Shown: piece by piece, positions 22,300 to 37,039 of the stretch
Layout of the letters: each line of letters opens with the position of its first letter
Numbering within the stretch: position 1 is the first letter of the stretch
Assembly: GCF_050948175.1 (NCBI RefSeq)
Contig: NW_027490098.1
Location: 1,674,001 to 1,738,000 of the forward strand
From: Xylocopa sonorina
Lineage: Eukaryota; Arthropoda; Insecta; Hymenoptera; Apidae
Reading direction: 5' to 3'
DNA length: 64,000 nt
Program-made: the position numbers and the translations under genes
Notes under the pieces: model-generated
Told to the model about the DNA's origin: nothing
The model's database searches: none
The model's input: the letters and a program-made list of their open reading frames with translations, nothing else

Positions 22300-25200
22300 T
22301 ATCGCGTTTTAAGTAGCATTAGAACTCTATCGCTACGATACCTAGACATCTGCAGACGCTATTTCCTAGCAAGGAATTGTCGCATTTACATTCACTTGAA
22401 GTGTAGGCGAGGAATACATGACACTTCTCAAATCATATTATATCTTATCATGAAACATAGAAATGTGATGCGATATCGCGTTTTAAGAAGCATTAGAAAT
22501 CTTTTGCTACGATACGTAGACATCTGCAAACGCTATTTCCTTGCTAGGAAGTGTCGCAATTACATTCATTTGAAGTGTAGACGAGGAATACATAACACTT
22601 CGCAAATCATATTATATCTTACCATGAAACATAGAAATGAGATGCGATATCGCGTTTTAAGAAGCATTAGAACTCTATTGCTACGATAGGTAGACATCTG
22701 CAAACGCTATTTCCTTGCAAGGAAGTGTCGCATTTACATTCATTTGAATCGTAGACGAGGAATGCATAACACTTCGCAAATCATATTATATCTTGCCATG
22801 AAACATAGAAATGAGATGCGATATCGCGTTTTAAGAAGCATTAGAAAACTATTGCTACAATACCTAGACATCTGCAAACGCTATTTCTTTGCAAGGAAGT
22901 GTCGCATTTCCATTCATTTGAAGTGTAGACGAGGAATACATAACACTTCGCAAATCATATTATATCCTACCATGAAACATAGAAATGAGATGCGATATCG
23001 CGTTTTAAGAAGCATTAGAACTCTATTGCTACGATAGGTAGACATCTGCAAACGCTATTTCCTTGCAAGGAAGTGTCGCATTTACATTCATTTGAATCGT
23101 AGACGAGGAGTGCATAACACTTCGCAAATCATATTATATCTTGCCATGAAACATAGAAATGAGATGCGATATCGCGTTTTAAGAATCATAAGAACTCCAT
23201 TGCTACGATACGTAGACATCTGCAAACGCTATTTCCATGCAAGGAAGTGTCGCATTTCCATTCATTTGAAGTGTAGACGAGGAATACATAACACTTCGCA
23301 ATTCATATTATATCTTACCATGAAACATAGAAATGAGATGCGATATCGCGTTTTAAGAATCATAAGAACTCCATTGCTACGATACGTAGACATCTGCACA
23401 CGCTATTTCCATGCAAGGAAGTGTCGCATTTACATTCATTTGAAGTGTAGACGAGGAATACATAACACTTCGCAAATCATATAATATCTTACCATGAAAC
23501 ATAGAAATGAGATGCGATATCGCGTTATAAGAAGCATTAGAACTCTATCGCTACGATACCTAGACATCTGCAGACGCTATTTCCTAGCAAGGAAGTGTCG
23601 CATTTACATTCATTTGAAGTGTAGGCGAGGAATACATGACACTTCTCAAATCATATTATATCTTATCATGAAACATAGAAATGAGATGCGATATCGCGTT
23701 TTAAGAATCATAAGAACTCTATTGCTATGATAGGTAGACATCTGTAAACGCTATTTCCTTGCAAGGAAGTGTCGCATTTCCATTCATTTGAAGTGTAGAC
23801 GAGGAATACATAACACTTCGCAAATCATATTATATCCTACCATGAAACATAGAAATGAGATGCGATATCGCGTTTTAAGAAGCATTAGAACTCTATTGCT
23901 ACGATAGGTAGACATCTGCAAACGCTATTTCCTTGCAAGGAAGTGTCGCATTTACATTCATTTGAATCGTAGACGAGGAGTGCATAACACTTCGCAAATC
24001 ATATTATATCTTGCCATGAAACATAGAAATGAGATGCGATATCGCGTTTTAAGAATCATAAGAACTCCATTGCTACGATACGTAGACATCTGCAAACGCT
24101 ATTTCCATGCAAGGAAGTGTCGCATTTCCATTCATTTGAAGTGTAGACGAGGAATACATAACACTTCGCAAATCATATTATATCTTACCATGAAACATAG
24201 AAATGAGATGCGATATCGCGTTTTAAGAAGCATTAGAACTCTATTGCTACGATAGGTAGACATCTGCAAACGCTATTTCCTTGCAAGGAAGTGTCGCATT
24301 TACATTCATTTGAATCGTAGACGAGGAATGCATAACACTTCGCAAATCATTTTATATCTTGCCATGAAACATAGAAATGAGATGCGATATCGCGTTTTAA
24401 GAATCATAAGAACTACATTGCTACGATACGTAGACATCTGCAAACGCTATTTCCATGCAAGGAAGTGTCGCATTTACATTCATTTGTAGTGTAGACGAGG
24501 AATACATGACACTTCGCAAATCATATTATATCTTACCATGAAACATAGAAATGAGATGCGATATCGCGTTTTAAGAATCATAAGAACTACATTGCTACGA
24601 TACGTAGACATCTGCAAACGCTATTTCCATGCAAGGAAGTGTCGAATTTACATTCATTTGAAGTGTAGACGAGGAATACATAACACTTCGCAATTCATAT
24701 AATATCTTACCATGAAACATAGAAATGAGATGCGATATCGCGTTTTAAGAAGCATTAGAACTCTATCGCTACGATACCTAGACATCTGCAGACGCTATTT
24801 CCTAGCAAGGAATTGTCGCATTTACGTTCATTTGAAGTGTAGGCGAGGAATACATGACACTTCTCAAATCATATTATATCTTACCATGAAACATAGAAAT
24901 GAGATGCGATATCGCGTTTTAAGAATCATAAGAACTCTATTGCTACGATAGGTAGACATCTGCAAACGCTATTTCCTTGCAAGGAAGTGTCGCATTTACA
25001 TTCATTTGAATCGTAGACGAGGAATGCATAACACTTCGCAAATCATATTATATCTTGCCATGAAACATAGAAATGAGATGCGATATCGCGTTTTAAGAAG
25101 CATTAGAACTCTATTGCTACGATAGGTACACATCTGCAAACGCTATTTCCTTGCAAGGAAGTGTCGCATTTACATTCATTTGAATCGTAGACGAGGAATG

Positions 25201-28200
25201 CATAACACTTCGCAAATCATATTATATCTTGCCATGAAACATAGAAATGAGATGCGATATCGCGTTTTAAGAAGCATTAGAAAACTATTGCTACGATACC
25301 TAGACATCTGCAAACGCTATTTCTTTGCAAGGAAGTGTCGCACTTCCATTCATTTGAATTATAGACGAGGAATACATAACACTTCGCAAATCATATTATA
25401 TCTTACCATGAAACATAGAAATGAGATGCGATATCGCGTTTTAAGAATCATAAGAACTCTATTGCTATGATAGGTAGACATCTGTAAACGCTATTTCCTT
25501 GCAAGGAAGTGTCGCATTTCCATTCATTTGAAGTGTAGACGAGGAATACATAACACTTCGCAAATCATATTATATCCTACCATGAAACATAGAAATGAGA
25601 TGCGATATCGCGTTTTAAGAATCATAAGAACTCCATTGCTACGATACGTAGACATCTGCAAACGCTTTTTCCATGCAAGGAAGTGTCGCATTTACATTCA
25701 TTTGAAGTGTAGACGAGGAATACATAACACTTCGCAAATCATATAATATCTTACCATGAAACATTGAAATGAGATGCGACATCGCGTTTTAAGAAGCATT
25801 AGAACTCTATCGCTACGATACCTAGACATCTGCAGACGCTATTTCCTAGCAAGGAAGTGTCGCATTTACATTCATTTGAAGTGTAGGCGAGGAATACAAG
25901 ACACTTCTCAAATCATATTATATCTTATCATGAAACATAGAAATATGATGCGATATCGCGTTTTAAGAATCATAAGAACTCTATTGCTATGATAGGTAGA
26001 CATCTGCAAACGCTATTTCCTTGCAAGGAAGTGTCGCATTTCCATTCATTTGAAGTGTAGACGAGGAATACATAACACTTCGCAAATCATATTATATCTT
26101 ACCATGAAACATAGAAATGAGATGCGATATCGCGTTTTAAGAATCATAAGAACACTATTGCTACGATAGGTAGACATCTGCAAACGCTATTTCCTTGCAA
26201 GGAAGTGTCGCATTTACATTCATTTGAATCGTAGACGCGGAATGCATAACACTTCGCAAATCATATTATATCTTGCCATGAAACATAGAAATGAGATGCG
26301 ATATCGCGTTTTAAGAAGCATTAGAAAACTATTGCTACGATACCTAGACATCTGCAAACGCTATTTCTTTGCAAGGAAGTGTCGCACTTCCATTCATTTG
26401 AAGTGTAGACGAGGAATACATAACACTTCGCAAATCATATTATATCTTACCATGAAACATAGAAATGAGATGCGATATCGCGTTTTAAGAAGCATTAGAA
26501 CTCTATTCCTACGATAGGTAGACATCTGCAAACGCTATTTCCTTGCAAGGAAGTGTCGCATTTACATTCATTTGAATCGTAGACGAGGAATGCATAACAC
26601 TTCGCAAATCATATTATATCTTGCCATGAAACATAGAAATGAGATGCGATATCGCGTTTTAAGAATCATAAGAACTCCATTGCTACGATACGTAGACATC
26701 TGCAAACGCTTTTTCCATGCAAGGAAGTGTCGCATTTCCATTCATTTGAAGTGTAGACGAGGAATACATAACACTTCGCGAATCATATTATATCTTACCA
26801 TGAAACATAGAAATGAGATGCGATATCGCGTTTTAAGGAGCATTAGAACTCTATTGCTACGATAGGTAGACATCTGCAAACGCTATTTCATTGCAAGGAA
26901 GTGTCGCATTTACATTCATTTGAATCGTAGACGAGGAATGCATAACACTTCGCAAATCATATTATATCTTGCCATGAAACATAGAAATGTGATGCGATAT
27001 CGCGTTTTAAGAATCATAAGAACTCCATTGCTACGATACGTAGACATCTGCAAACGCTATTTCCTTGCTAGGAAGTGTCGCAATTACATTCATTTGAAGT
27101 GTAGACGAGGAATACATAACACTTCGCAAATCATATTATATCTTACCATGAAACATAGAAATGAGATGCGATATCGCGCTTTAAGAATCATAAGAACTCT
27201 ATTGCTACGATAGGTAGACATCTGCAAACGCTATTTCCTTGCAAGGAGGTGTCGTATTTACATTCATTTGAATCGTAGACGAGGAATGCATAACACTTCG
27301 CAAATCATATTATATCTTGCCATGAAACATAGAAATGAGATGCGATATCGCGTTTTAAGAAGCATTAGAACTCTATTGCTACGATAGGTAGACATCTGCA
27401 AACGCTATTTCCTTGCAAGGAAGTGTCGCATTTACATTCATTTGAATCGTAGACGAGGAATGCATAACACTTCGCAAATCATATTATATCTTGCCATGAA
27501 ACATAGAAATGAGATGCGATATCGCGTTTTAAGAAGCATTAGAAAACTATTGCTACGATACCTAGACATCTGCAAACGCTATTTCTTTGCTAGGAAGTGT
27601 CGCACTTCCATTCATTTGAAGTGTAGACGAGGAATACATAACACTTCGCAAATCATATTATATCTTACCATGAAACATAGAAATGAGATGCGATATCGCG
27701 TTTTAAGAAGCATTAGAACTCTATTCCTACGATAGGTAGACATCTGCAAACGCTATTTCCTTGCAAGGAAGTGTCGCATTTACATTCATTTGAATCGTAG
27801 ACGAGGAATGCATAACACTTCGCAAATCATATTATATCTTGCCATGAAACATAGAAATGAGATGCGATATCGCGTTTTAAGAATCATAAGAACTCCATTG
27901 CTACGATACGTAGACATCTGCAAACGATAATTCCATGCAAGGAAGTGTCGCATTTACATTCATTTGAAGTGTAGACGAGCAATACATAACACTTCGCAAA
28001 TCATATAATATCTTACCATGAAACATAGAAATGAGATGCGATATCGCGTTTTAAGAAGCATTAGAACTCTATAGCTACGATACCTAGACATCTGCAGACG
28101 CTATTTCCAAGCAAGGAAGTGTCGCATTTACATTCATTTGAAGTGTAGGCGAGGAATACATGACACTTCTCAAATTATATTATATCTTATCATGAAACAT

Positions 28201-31200
28201 AGAAATGTGATGCGATATCGCGTTTTAAGAAGCATTAGAAACCTTTTGCTACGATACGTAGACATCTGCAAACGCTATTTCCTTGCTAGGAAGTGTCGCA
28301 TTTACATTCATTTGAAGTGTAGACGAGGAATACATAACACTTCGCAAATCATATAATATCTTACCATGAAACATTGAAATGAGATGCGATATCGCGTTTT
28401 AAGAAGCATTAGAACTCTATCGCTACGATACCTAGACATCTGCAGACGCTATTTCCTAGCAAGGAAGTGTCGCATTTACATTCATTTGAAGTGTAGGCGA
28501 GGAATACAAGACACTTCTCAAATCATATTATATCTTATCATGAAACATAGAAATATGATGCGATATCGCGTTTTAAGAATCATAAGAACTCTATTGCTAT
28601 GATAGGTAGACATCTGCAAACGCTATTTCCTTGCAAGGAAGTGTCGCATTTCCATTCATTTGAAGTGTAGACGAGGAATACATAACACTTCGCAAATCAT
28701 ATTATATCTTACCATGAAACATAGAAATGAGATGCGATATCGCGTTTTAAGAATCATAAGAACACTATTGCTACGATAGGTAGACATCTGCAAACGCTAT
28801 TTCCTTGCAAGGAAGTGTCGCATTTACATTCATTTGAATCGTAGACGAGGAATGCATAACACTTCGCAAATCATATTATATCTTGCCATGAAACATAGAA
28901 ATGAGATGCGATATCGCGTTTTAAGAAGCATTAGAAAACTATTGCTACGATACCTAGACATCTGCAAACGCTATTTCTTTGCTAGGAAGTGTCGCACTTC
29001 CATTCATTTGAAGTGTAGACGAGGAATACATAACACTTCGCAAATCATATTATATCTTACCATGAAACATAGAAATGAGATGCGATATCGCGTTTTAAGA
29101 AGCATTAGAACTCTATTCCTACGATAGGTAGACATCTGCAAACGCTATTTCCTTGCAAGGAAGTGTCGCATTTACATTCATTTGAATCGTAGACGAGGAA
29201 TGCATAACACTTCGCAAATCATATTATATCTTGCCATGAAACATAGAAATGAGATGCGATATCGCGTTTTAAGAATCATAAGAACTCCATTGCTACGATA
29301 CGTAGACATCTGCAAACGATAATTCCATGCAAGGAAGTGTCGCATTTACATTCATTTGAAGTGTAGACGAGCAATACATAACACTTCGCAAATCATATAA
29401 TATCTTACCATGAAACATAGAAATGAGATGCGATATCGCGTTTTAAGAAGCATTAGAACTCTATAGCTACGATACCTAGACATCTGCAGACGCTATTTCC
29501 AAGCAAGGAAGTGTCGCATTTACATTCATTTGAAGTGTAGGCGAGGAATACATGACACTTCTCAAATCATATTATATCTTATCATGAAACATAGAAATGT
29601 GATGCGATATCGCGTTTTAAGAAGCATTAGAAATCTTTTGCTACGATACGTAGACATCTGCAAACGCTATTTCCTTGCTAGTAAGTGTCGCATTTACATT
29701 CATTTGAATCGTAGACGAGGAATGCATAACACTTCGCAAATCATATTATATCTTGCCATGAAACATAGAAATGAGATGCGATATCGCGTTTTAAGAAGCA
29801 TTAGAAAACTATTGCTACGATACCTAGACATCTGCAAACGCTATTTCTTTGCAAGGAAGTGTCGCACTTCCATTCATTTGAAGTGTAGACGAGGAATACA
29901 TAACACTTCGCAAATCATATTATATCTTACCATGAAACATAGAAATGAGATGCGATATCGCGTTTTAAGAAGCATTAGAACTCTATTCCTACGATAGGTA
30001 GACATCTGCAAACGCTATTTCCTTGCAAGGAAGTGTCGCATTTACATTCATTTGAATCGTAGACGAGGAATGCATAACACTTCGCAAATCATATTATATC
30101 TTGCCATGAAACATAGAAATGAGATGCGATATCGCGTTTTAAGAATCATAAGAACTCCATTGCTACGATACGTAGACATCTGCAAACGCTATTTCCATGC
30201 AAGGAAGTGTCGCATTTACATTCATTTGAAGTGTAGACGAGCAATACATAACACTTCGCAAATCATATAATATCTTACCATGAAACATAGAAATGAGATG
30301 CGATATCGCGTTTTAAGAAGCATTAGAACTCTATAGCTACGATACCTAGACATCTGCAGACGCTATTTCCAAGCAAGGAAGTGTCGCATTTACATTCATT
30401 TGAAGTGTAGGCGAGGAATACATGACACTTCTCAAATCATATTATATCTTATCATGAAACATAGAAATGTGATGTGATATCGCGTTTTAAGAAGCATTAG
30501 AAATCTTTTGCTACGATACGTAGACATCTGCAAACGCTATTTCCTTGCTAGGAAGTGTCGCATTTACATTCATTTGAATCGTAGACGAGGAATGCATAAC
30601 ACTTCGCAAATCATATTATATCTTGCCATGAAACATAGAAATGAGATGCGATATCGCGTTTTAAGAAGCATTAGAAAACTATTGCTACGATACCTAGACA
30701 TCTGCAAACGCTATTTCTTTGCAAGGAAGTGTCGCATTTCCATTCATTTGAAGTGTAGACGAGGAATACATAACACTTCGCAAATCATATTATATCTTAC
30801 CATGAAACATAGAAATGAGATGCGATATCGCGTTTTAAGAAGCATTAGAACTCTATTGCTACGATAGGTAGACATCTGCAAACGCTATTTCCTTGCAAGG
30901 AAGTGTCGCATTTACATTCATTTGAATCGTAGACGAGGAATGCATAACACTTCGCAAATCATATTATATCTTGCCATGAAACATAGAAATGAGATGCGAT
31001 ATCGCGTTTTAAGAATCATAAGAAATCCATTGCTACGATACGTAGACATCTGCAAACGCTATTTCCTTGCTAGGAAGTGTCGCAATTACATTCATTTGAA
31101 GTGTAGACGAGGAATACATAACACTTCGCAAATCATATTATATCTTACCATGAAACATAGAAATGAGATGCGATATCGCGCTTTAAGAATCATAAGAACT

Positions 31201-34200
31201 CTATTGCTACGATAGGTAGACATCTGCAAACGCTATTTCCTTGCAAGGAAGTGTCGTATTTACATTCATTTGAATCGTAGACGAGGAATGCATAACACTT
31301 CGCAAATCATATTATATCTTGCCATGAAACATAGAAATGAGATGCGATATCGCGTTTTAAGAATCATAAGAACTCCATTGCTACGATACGTAGACATCTG
31401 CAAACGCTATTTCCATGCAAGGAAGTGTCGCATTTACATTCATTTGAAGTGTAGACGAGGAATACATAACACTTCGCAAATCATATAATATCTTACCATG
31501 AAACATAGAAAAGAGATGCGATATCGCGTTTTAAGAAGCATTAGAAAACTATTGCTACGATACCTAGACATCTGCAAACGCTATTTCTTTGCAAGGAAGT
31601 GTCGCATTTCCATTCATTTGAAGTGTAGACGAGGAATACATAACACTTCGCAAATCATATTATATCTTACCATGAAACATAGAAATGAGATGCGATATCG
31701 CGTTTTAAGAAGCATTAGAACTCTATCGCTACGATACCTAGACATCTGCAGACGCTATTTCCAAGCAAGGAAGTGTCGCATTTACATTCATTTGAAGTGT
31801 AGGCGAGGAATACATGACACTTCTCAAATCATATTATATCTTATCATGAAACATAGAAATGTGATGCGATATCGCGTTTTAAGAAGCATTAGAAATCTTT
31901 TGCTACGATACGTAGACATCTGCAAACGCTATTTCCATGCAAGGAAGTGTCGCATTTACATTCATTTGAAGTGTAGACGAGGAATACATAACACTTCGCA
32001 AATCATATAATATCTTACCATGAAACATAGAAAAGAGATGCGATATCGCGTTTTAAGAAGCATTAGAAAACTATTGCTACGATACCTAGACATCTGCAAA
32101 CGCTATTTCTTTGCAAGGAAGTGTCGCATTTCCATTCATTTGAAGTGTAGACGAGGAATACATAACACTTCGCAAATCATATTATATCTTACCATGAAAC
32201 ATAGAAATGAGATGCGATATCGCGTTTTAAGAAGCATTAGAAAACTATTGCTACGATACCTAGACATCTGCAAACGCTATTTCTTTGCAAGGAAGTGTCG
32301 CACTTCCATTCATTTGAAGTGTAGACGAGGAATACATAACACTTCGCAAATCATATTATATCTTACCATGAAACATAGAAATGAGATGCGATATCGCGTT
32401 TTAAGAAGCATTAGAACTCTATTGCTACGATAGGTAGACATCTGCAAACGCTATTTCCTTGCAAGGAAGTGTCGCATTTACATTCATTTGAATCGTAGAC
32501 GAGGAATGCATAACACTTCGCAAATCATATTATATCTTGCCATGAAACATAGAAATGAGATGCGATATCGCGTTTTAAGAAGCATTAGAAAACTATTGCT
32601 ACGATACCTAGACATCTGCAAACGCTATTTCTTTGCAAGGAAGTGTCGCATTTCCATTCAGTTGAAGTGTAGACGAGGAATACATAACACTTCGCAAATC
32701 ATATTATATCTTACCATGAAACATAGAAATGAGATGCGATATCGCGTTTTAAGAAGCATTAGAACTCTATTGCTACGATAGGTAGACATCTGCAAACGCT
32801 ATTTCCTTGCAAGGAAGTGTCGCATTTACATTCATTTGAATCGTAGACGAGGAATGCATAACACTTCGCAAATCATAATATTATATCTTGCCATCAAACA
32901 TAGAAATGAGATGCGATATCGCGTTTTAAGAATCATAAGAACTCCATTGCTACGATACGTAGACATCAGCAAACGCTATTTCCATGCATGGAAGTGTCGC
33001 ATTTACATTCATTTGAAGTGTAGACGAGGAATACATAACACTTCGCAAATCATATAATATCTTACCATGAAACATAGAAAAGTGATGCGATATCGCGTTT
33101 TAAGAAGCATTAGAAAACTATTGCTACGATACCTAGACATCTGCAAACGCTATTTCTTTGCAAGGAAGTGTCGCATTTCCATTCATTTGAAGTGTAGGCG
33201 AGGAATACATGACACTTCTCAAATCATATTATATCTTATCATGAAACATAGAAATGTGATGCGATATCGCGTTTTAAGAAGCATTAGAAATCTTTTGCTA
33301 CGATACGTAGACATCTGCAAACGCCATTTCCTTGCTAGGAAGTGTCGCAATTACATTCATTTGAAGTGTAGACGAGGAATACATAACACTTCGCAAATCA
33401 TATTATATCTTACGATGAAACATAGAAATGAGATGCGATATCGCGTTTTAAGAATCATAAGAACTCTATTGCTACGATAGGTAGACATCTGCAAACACTA
33501 TTTCCTTGCAAGGAAGTGTCGCATTTACATTCATTTGAATCATAGACGAGGAATGCATAACACTTCGCAAATCATATTATATCTTGCCATGAAACATAGA
33601 AATGAGATGCGATATCGCGTTTTAAGAAGCATTAGAACTATATCGCTACTATACCTAGACATCTGCAGACGCTATTTCCTAGCAAGGAAGTGTCGCATTT
33701 ACATTCATTTGAAGTGTAGACGAGGAATACATAACACTTCGCAAATCATATTGTATCTTACCATGAAACATAGATATGAGATGCGATATCGCGTTTTAAG
33801 AATCATAAGAACTCTAATGTTACGATACGTAGACATCTGCAAACGCTATTTCCTTGCAAGGAAGTGTCGCATTTACATTCATTTGAATCGTAGACGAGGA
33901 ATGCATAACACTTCGCAAATCATATTATATCTTGCCATGAAACATAGAAATGAGATGCGATATCGCGTTTTAAGAATCATAAGAAATCCATTGCTACGAT
34001 ACGTAGACATCTGCAAACGCTATTTCCTTGCTAGGAAGTGTCGCAATTACATTCATTTGAAGTGTAGACGAGGAATACATAACACTTCGCAAATCATATT
34101 ATATCTTACCATGAAACATAGAAATGAGATGCGATATCGCGCTTTAAGAATCATAAGAACTCTATTGCTACGATAGGTAGACATCTGCAAACACTATTTC

Positions 34201-35150
34201 CTTGCAAGGAAGTGTCGCATTTACATTCATTTGAATCGTAGACGAGGAATGCATAACACTTCGCAAATCATATTATATCTTGCCATGAAACATAGAAATG
34301 AGATGCGATATCGCGTTTTAAGAAGCATTAGAACTCTATTGCTACGATAGGTAGACATCTGCAAACGCTATTTCCTTGCAAGGAAGTGTCGCATTTACAT
34401 TCATTTGAATCGTAGACGAGGAATGCATAACACTTCGCAAATCATATTATATCTTGCCATGAAACATAGAAATGAGATGCGATATCGCGTTTTAAGAAGC
34501 ATTAGAAAACTATTGCTACGATACCTAGACATCTGCAAACGCTATTTCTTTGCAAGGAAGTGTCGCATTTCCATTCATTTGAAGTGTAGACGAGGAATAC
34601 ATAACACTTCGCAAATCATATTATATCTTACCATGAAACATAGAAATGAGATGCGATATCGCGTTTTAAGAAGCATTAGAACTCTATTGCTACGATAGGT
34701 AGACATCTGCAAACGCTATTTCCTTGCAAGGAAGTGTCGCATTTACATTCATTTGAATCGTAGACGAGGAATGCATAACACTTCGCAAATCATAATATTA
34801 TATCTTGCCATCAAACATAGAAATGAGATGCGATATCGCGTTTTAAGAAGCATTAGAACTCTATCGCTACGATACCTAGACATCTGCAGACGCTATTTCC
34901 AAGCAAGGAAGTGTCGCATTTACATTCATTTGAAGTGTAGGCGAGGAATACATGACACTTCTCAAATCATATTATATCTTATCATGAAACATAGAAATGT
35001 GATGCGATATCGCGTTTTAAGAAGCATTAGAAATCTTTTGCTACGATACGTAGACATCTGCAAACGCTATTTCCATGCAAGGAAGTGTCGCATTTACATT
35101 CATTTGAAGTGTAGACGAGGAATACATAACACTTCGCAAATCATATAATA
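22300..35150 (+). repeat. block of interleaved monomer subtypes with 2-, 3-, 5- and 7-mer spacing
   Basis: Two subtypes alternate. One has TTTGAATCGTAGACGAGGAATG and CTTGCCATG (written here as separate landmarks); the other has TTTGAAGTGTAGACGAGG and CTTACCATG. First-subtype starts at 22744, 23092, 23962, 25180, 26224, 26572, 26920, 27442, 28834, 30052, 30922, 31270, 32488 and 32836 are separated by 2, 5, 7, 6, 2, 2, 3, 8, 7, 5, 2, 7 and 2 monomers. Short blocks have therefore been copied and reshuffled; no single fixed long unit is seen. Confidence 0.8.
27436..30567 (+). repeat. 5-monomer (870-bp) higher-order unit, three copies
   Basis: The rare variant CTATAGCTACG (ATAG at 28071, 29463 and 30333) and GACGAGCAATAC mark three copies of a five-monomer block, about 27436-28305, 28828-29697 and 29698-30567. 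Copies 1 and 2 also share CAAACGATAATTCC (ACGATAA at 27924 and 29316, offset 1392); copy 3 has the ordinary CGCTATTTCC there. Copies 2 and 3 are directly adjacent. Confidence 0.82.
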
Positions 35151-37039
35151 TCTTACCATGAAACATAGAAATGAGATGCGATTTCGCGTTTTAAGAAGCA
35201 TTAGAACTATATCGCTACTATACCTAGACATCTGCAGACGCTATTTCCTAGCAAGGAAGTGTCGCATTTACATTCATTTGAAGTGTAGACGAGGAATACA
35301 TAACACTTCGCAAATCATATTATATCTTACCATGAAACATAGAAAAGAGATGCGATATCGCGTTTTAAGAAGCATTAGAAATCTATTGCTACGATACGTA
35401 GACATCTGCAAACGCTATTTCCTTGCTAGCAAGTGTCGCAATTACATTCATTTGAAGTGTAGACGAGGAATACATAACACTTCGCAAATCATATTGTATC
35501 TTACGATGAAACATAGAAATGAGATGCGATATCGCGTTTTAAGAATCATAAGAACTGCATTGCTACGATACGTAGACATCTGCAAAGGCTATTTCCATGC
35601 AAGGAAGTGTCGCATTTACATTCATTTGAAGTGTAGACGAGGAATACATAACACATCGCAAATCATATAATATCTTACCATGAAACATAGAAAAGAGATG
35701 CGATATCGCGTTTTAAGAAGCATCAGAAATCTATTAATACGATACGTATACATCTGCAAACGCTATTTCCTTGCTAGGAAGTGTCGCAATTACATTCATT
35801 TGAAGTGTAGACGAGGAATACATAACACTTCGCAAATCATATTATATCTTACGATGAAACATAGAAATGAGATGCGATATCGCGTTTTAAGAAGCATTAG
35901 AAAACTATTGCTACGATACCTAGACATCTGCAAACGCTATTTCTTTGCAAGGAAGTGTCGCATTTCCATTCATTTGAAGTGTAGACGAGGAATACATAAC
36001 ACTTCGCAAATCATATTATATCTTACCATGAAACATAGAAATGAGATGCGATATCGCGTTTTAAGAAGCATTAGAAATCTATTGCTACGATACGTAGACA
36101 TCTGCAAACGCTATTTCCTTGCTAGGAAGTGTCGCAATTACATACATTTGAAGTGTAGACGAGGAATACATAACACTTCGCAAATCATATTATATCTTAC
36201 GATGAAACATAGAAATGAGATGCGATATCGCGTTTTAAGAAGCATTAGAAATCTATTGCTACGATACGTAGACATCTGCAAACGCTATTTCCTTGCTAGG
36301 AAGTGTCGCAATTACATTCATTTGAAGTGCAGACGAGGAATACATAACACTTCGCAAATCATATTGTATCTTACGATGAAACATAGAAATGAGATGCGAT
36401 ATCGCGTTTTAAGAATCATAAGAACTGCATTGCTACGATACGTAGACATCTGCAAACGCTATTTCCATGCAAGGAAGTGTCGCATTTACATTCATTTGAA
36501 GTGTAGACGAGGAATACATAACACATCGCAAATCATATAATATCTTACCGTGAAACATAGAAAAGAGATGCGATATCGCGTTTTAAGAAGCATCAGAAAT
36601 CTATTAAAACGATACGTAGACATCTGCAAACGCTATTTCCTTGCTAGGAAGTGTCGCAATTACATTCATTTGAAGTGTAGACGAGGAATACATAACACAT
36701 CGCAAATCATATTATATCTTACCATGAAACATAGAAATGAGATGCGTTATCGCGTTTTAAGAATCATAAGAACTCCATTGCTACGATACGTAGACATCTG
36801 CAAACTCTATTTCCATGGAAGGAAGTGTCGCATTTACATTCATTTGAAGTGTAGACGAGGAATACATAACACTTCGCAAATCATATAATATCTTACCATG
36901 AAACATGGAAAAGAGATGCCATATCGCGTTTTAAGAAGCATTAGAAATCTATTGCTACGATACGTAGACTGCTGCAAACGCTATTTCCTTGCTAGGAAGT
37001 GTCGCAATTACATTCATTTGAAGTGTAGACGAGGAATAC

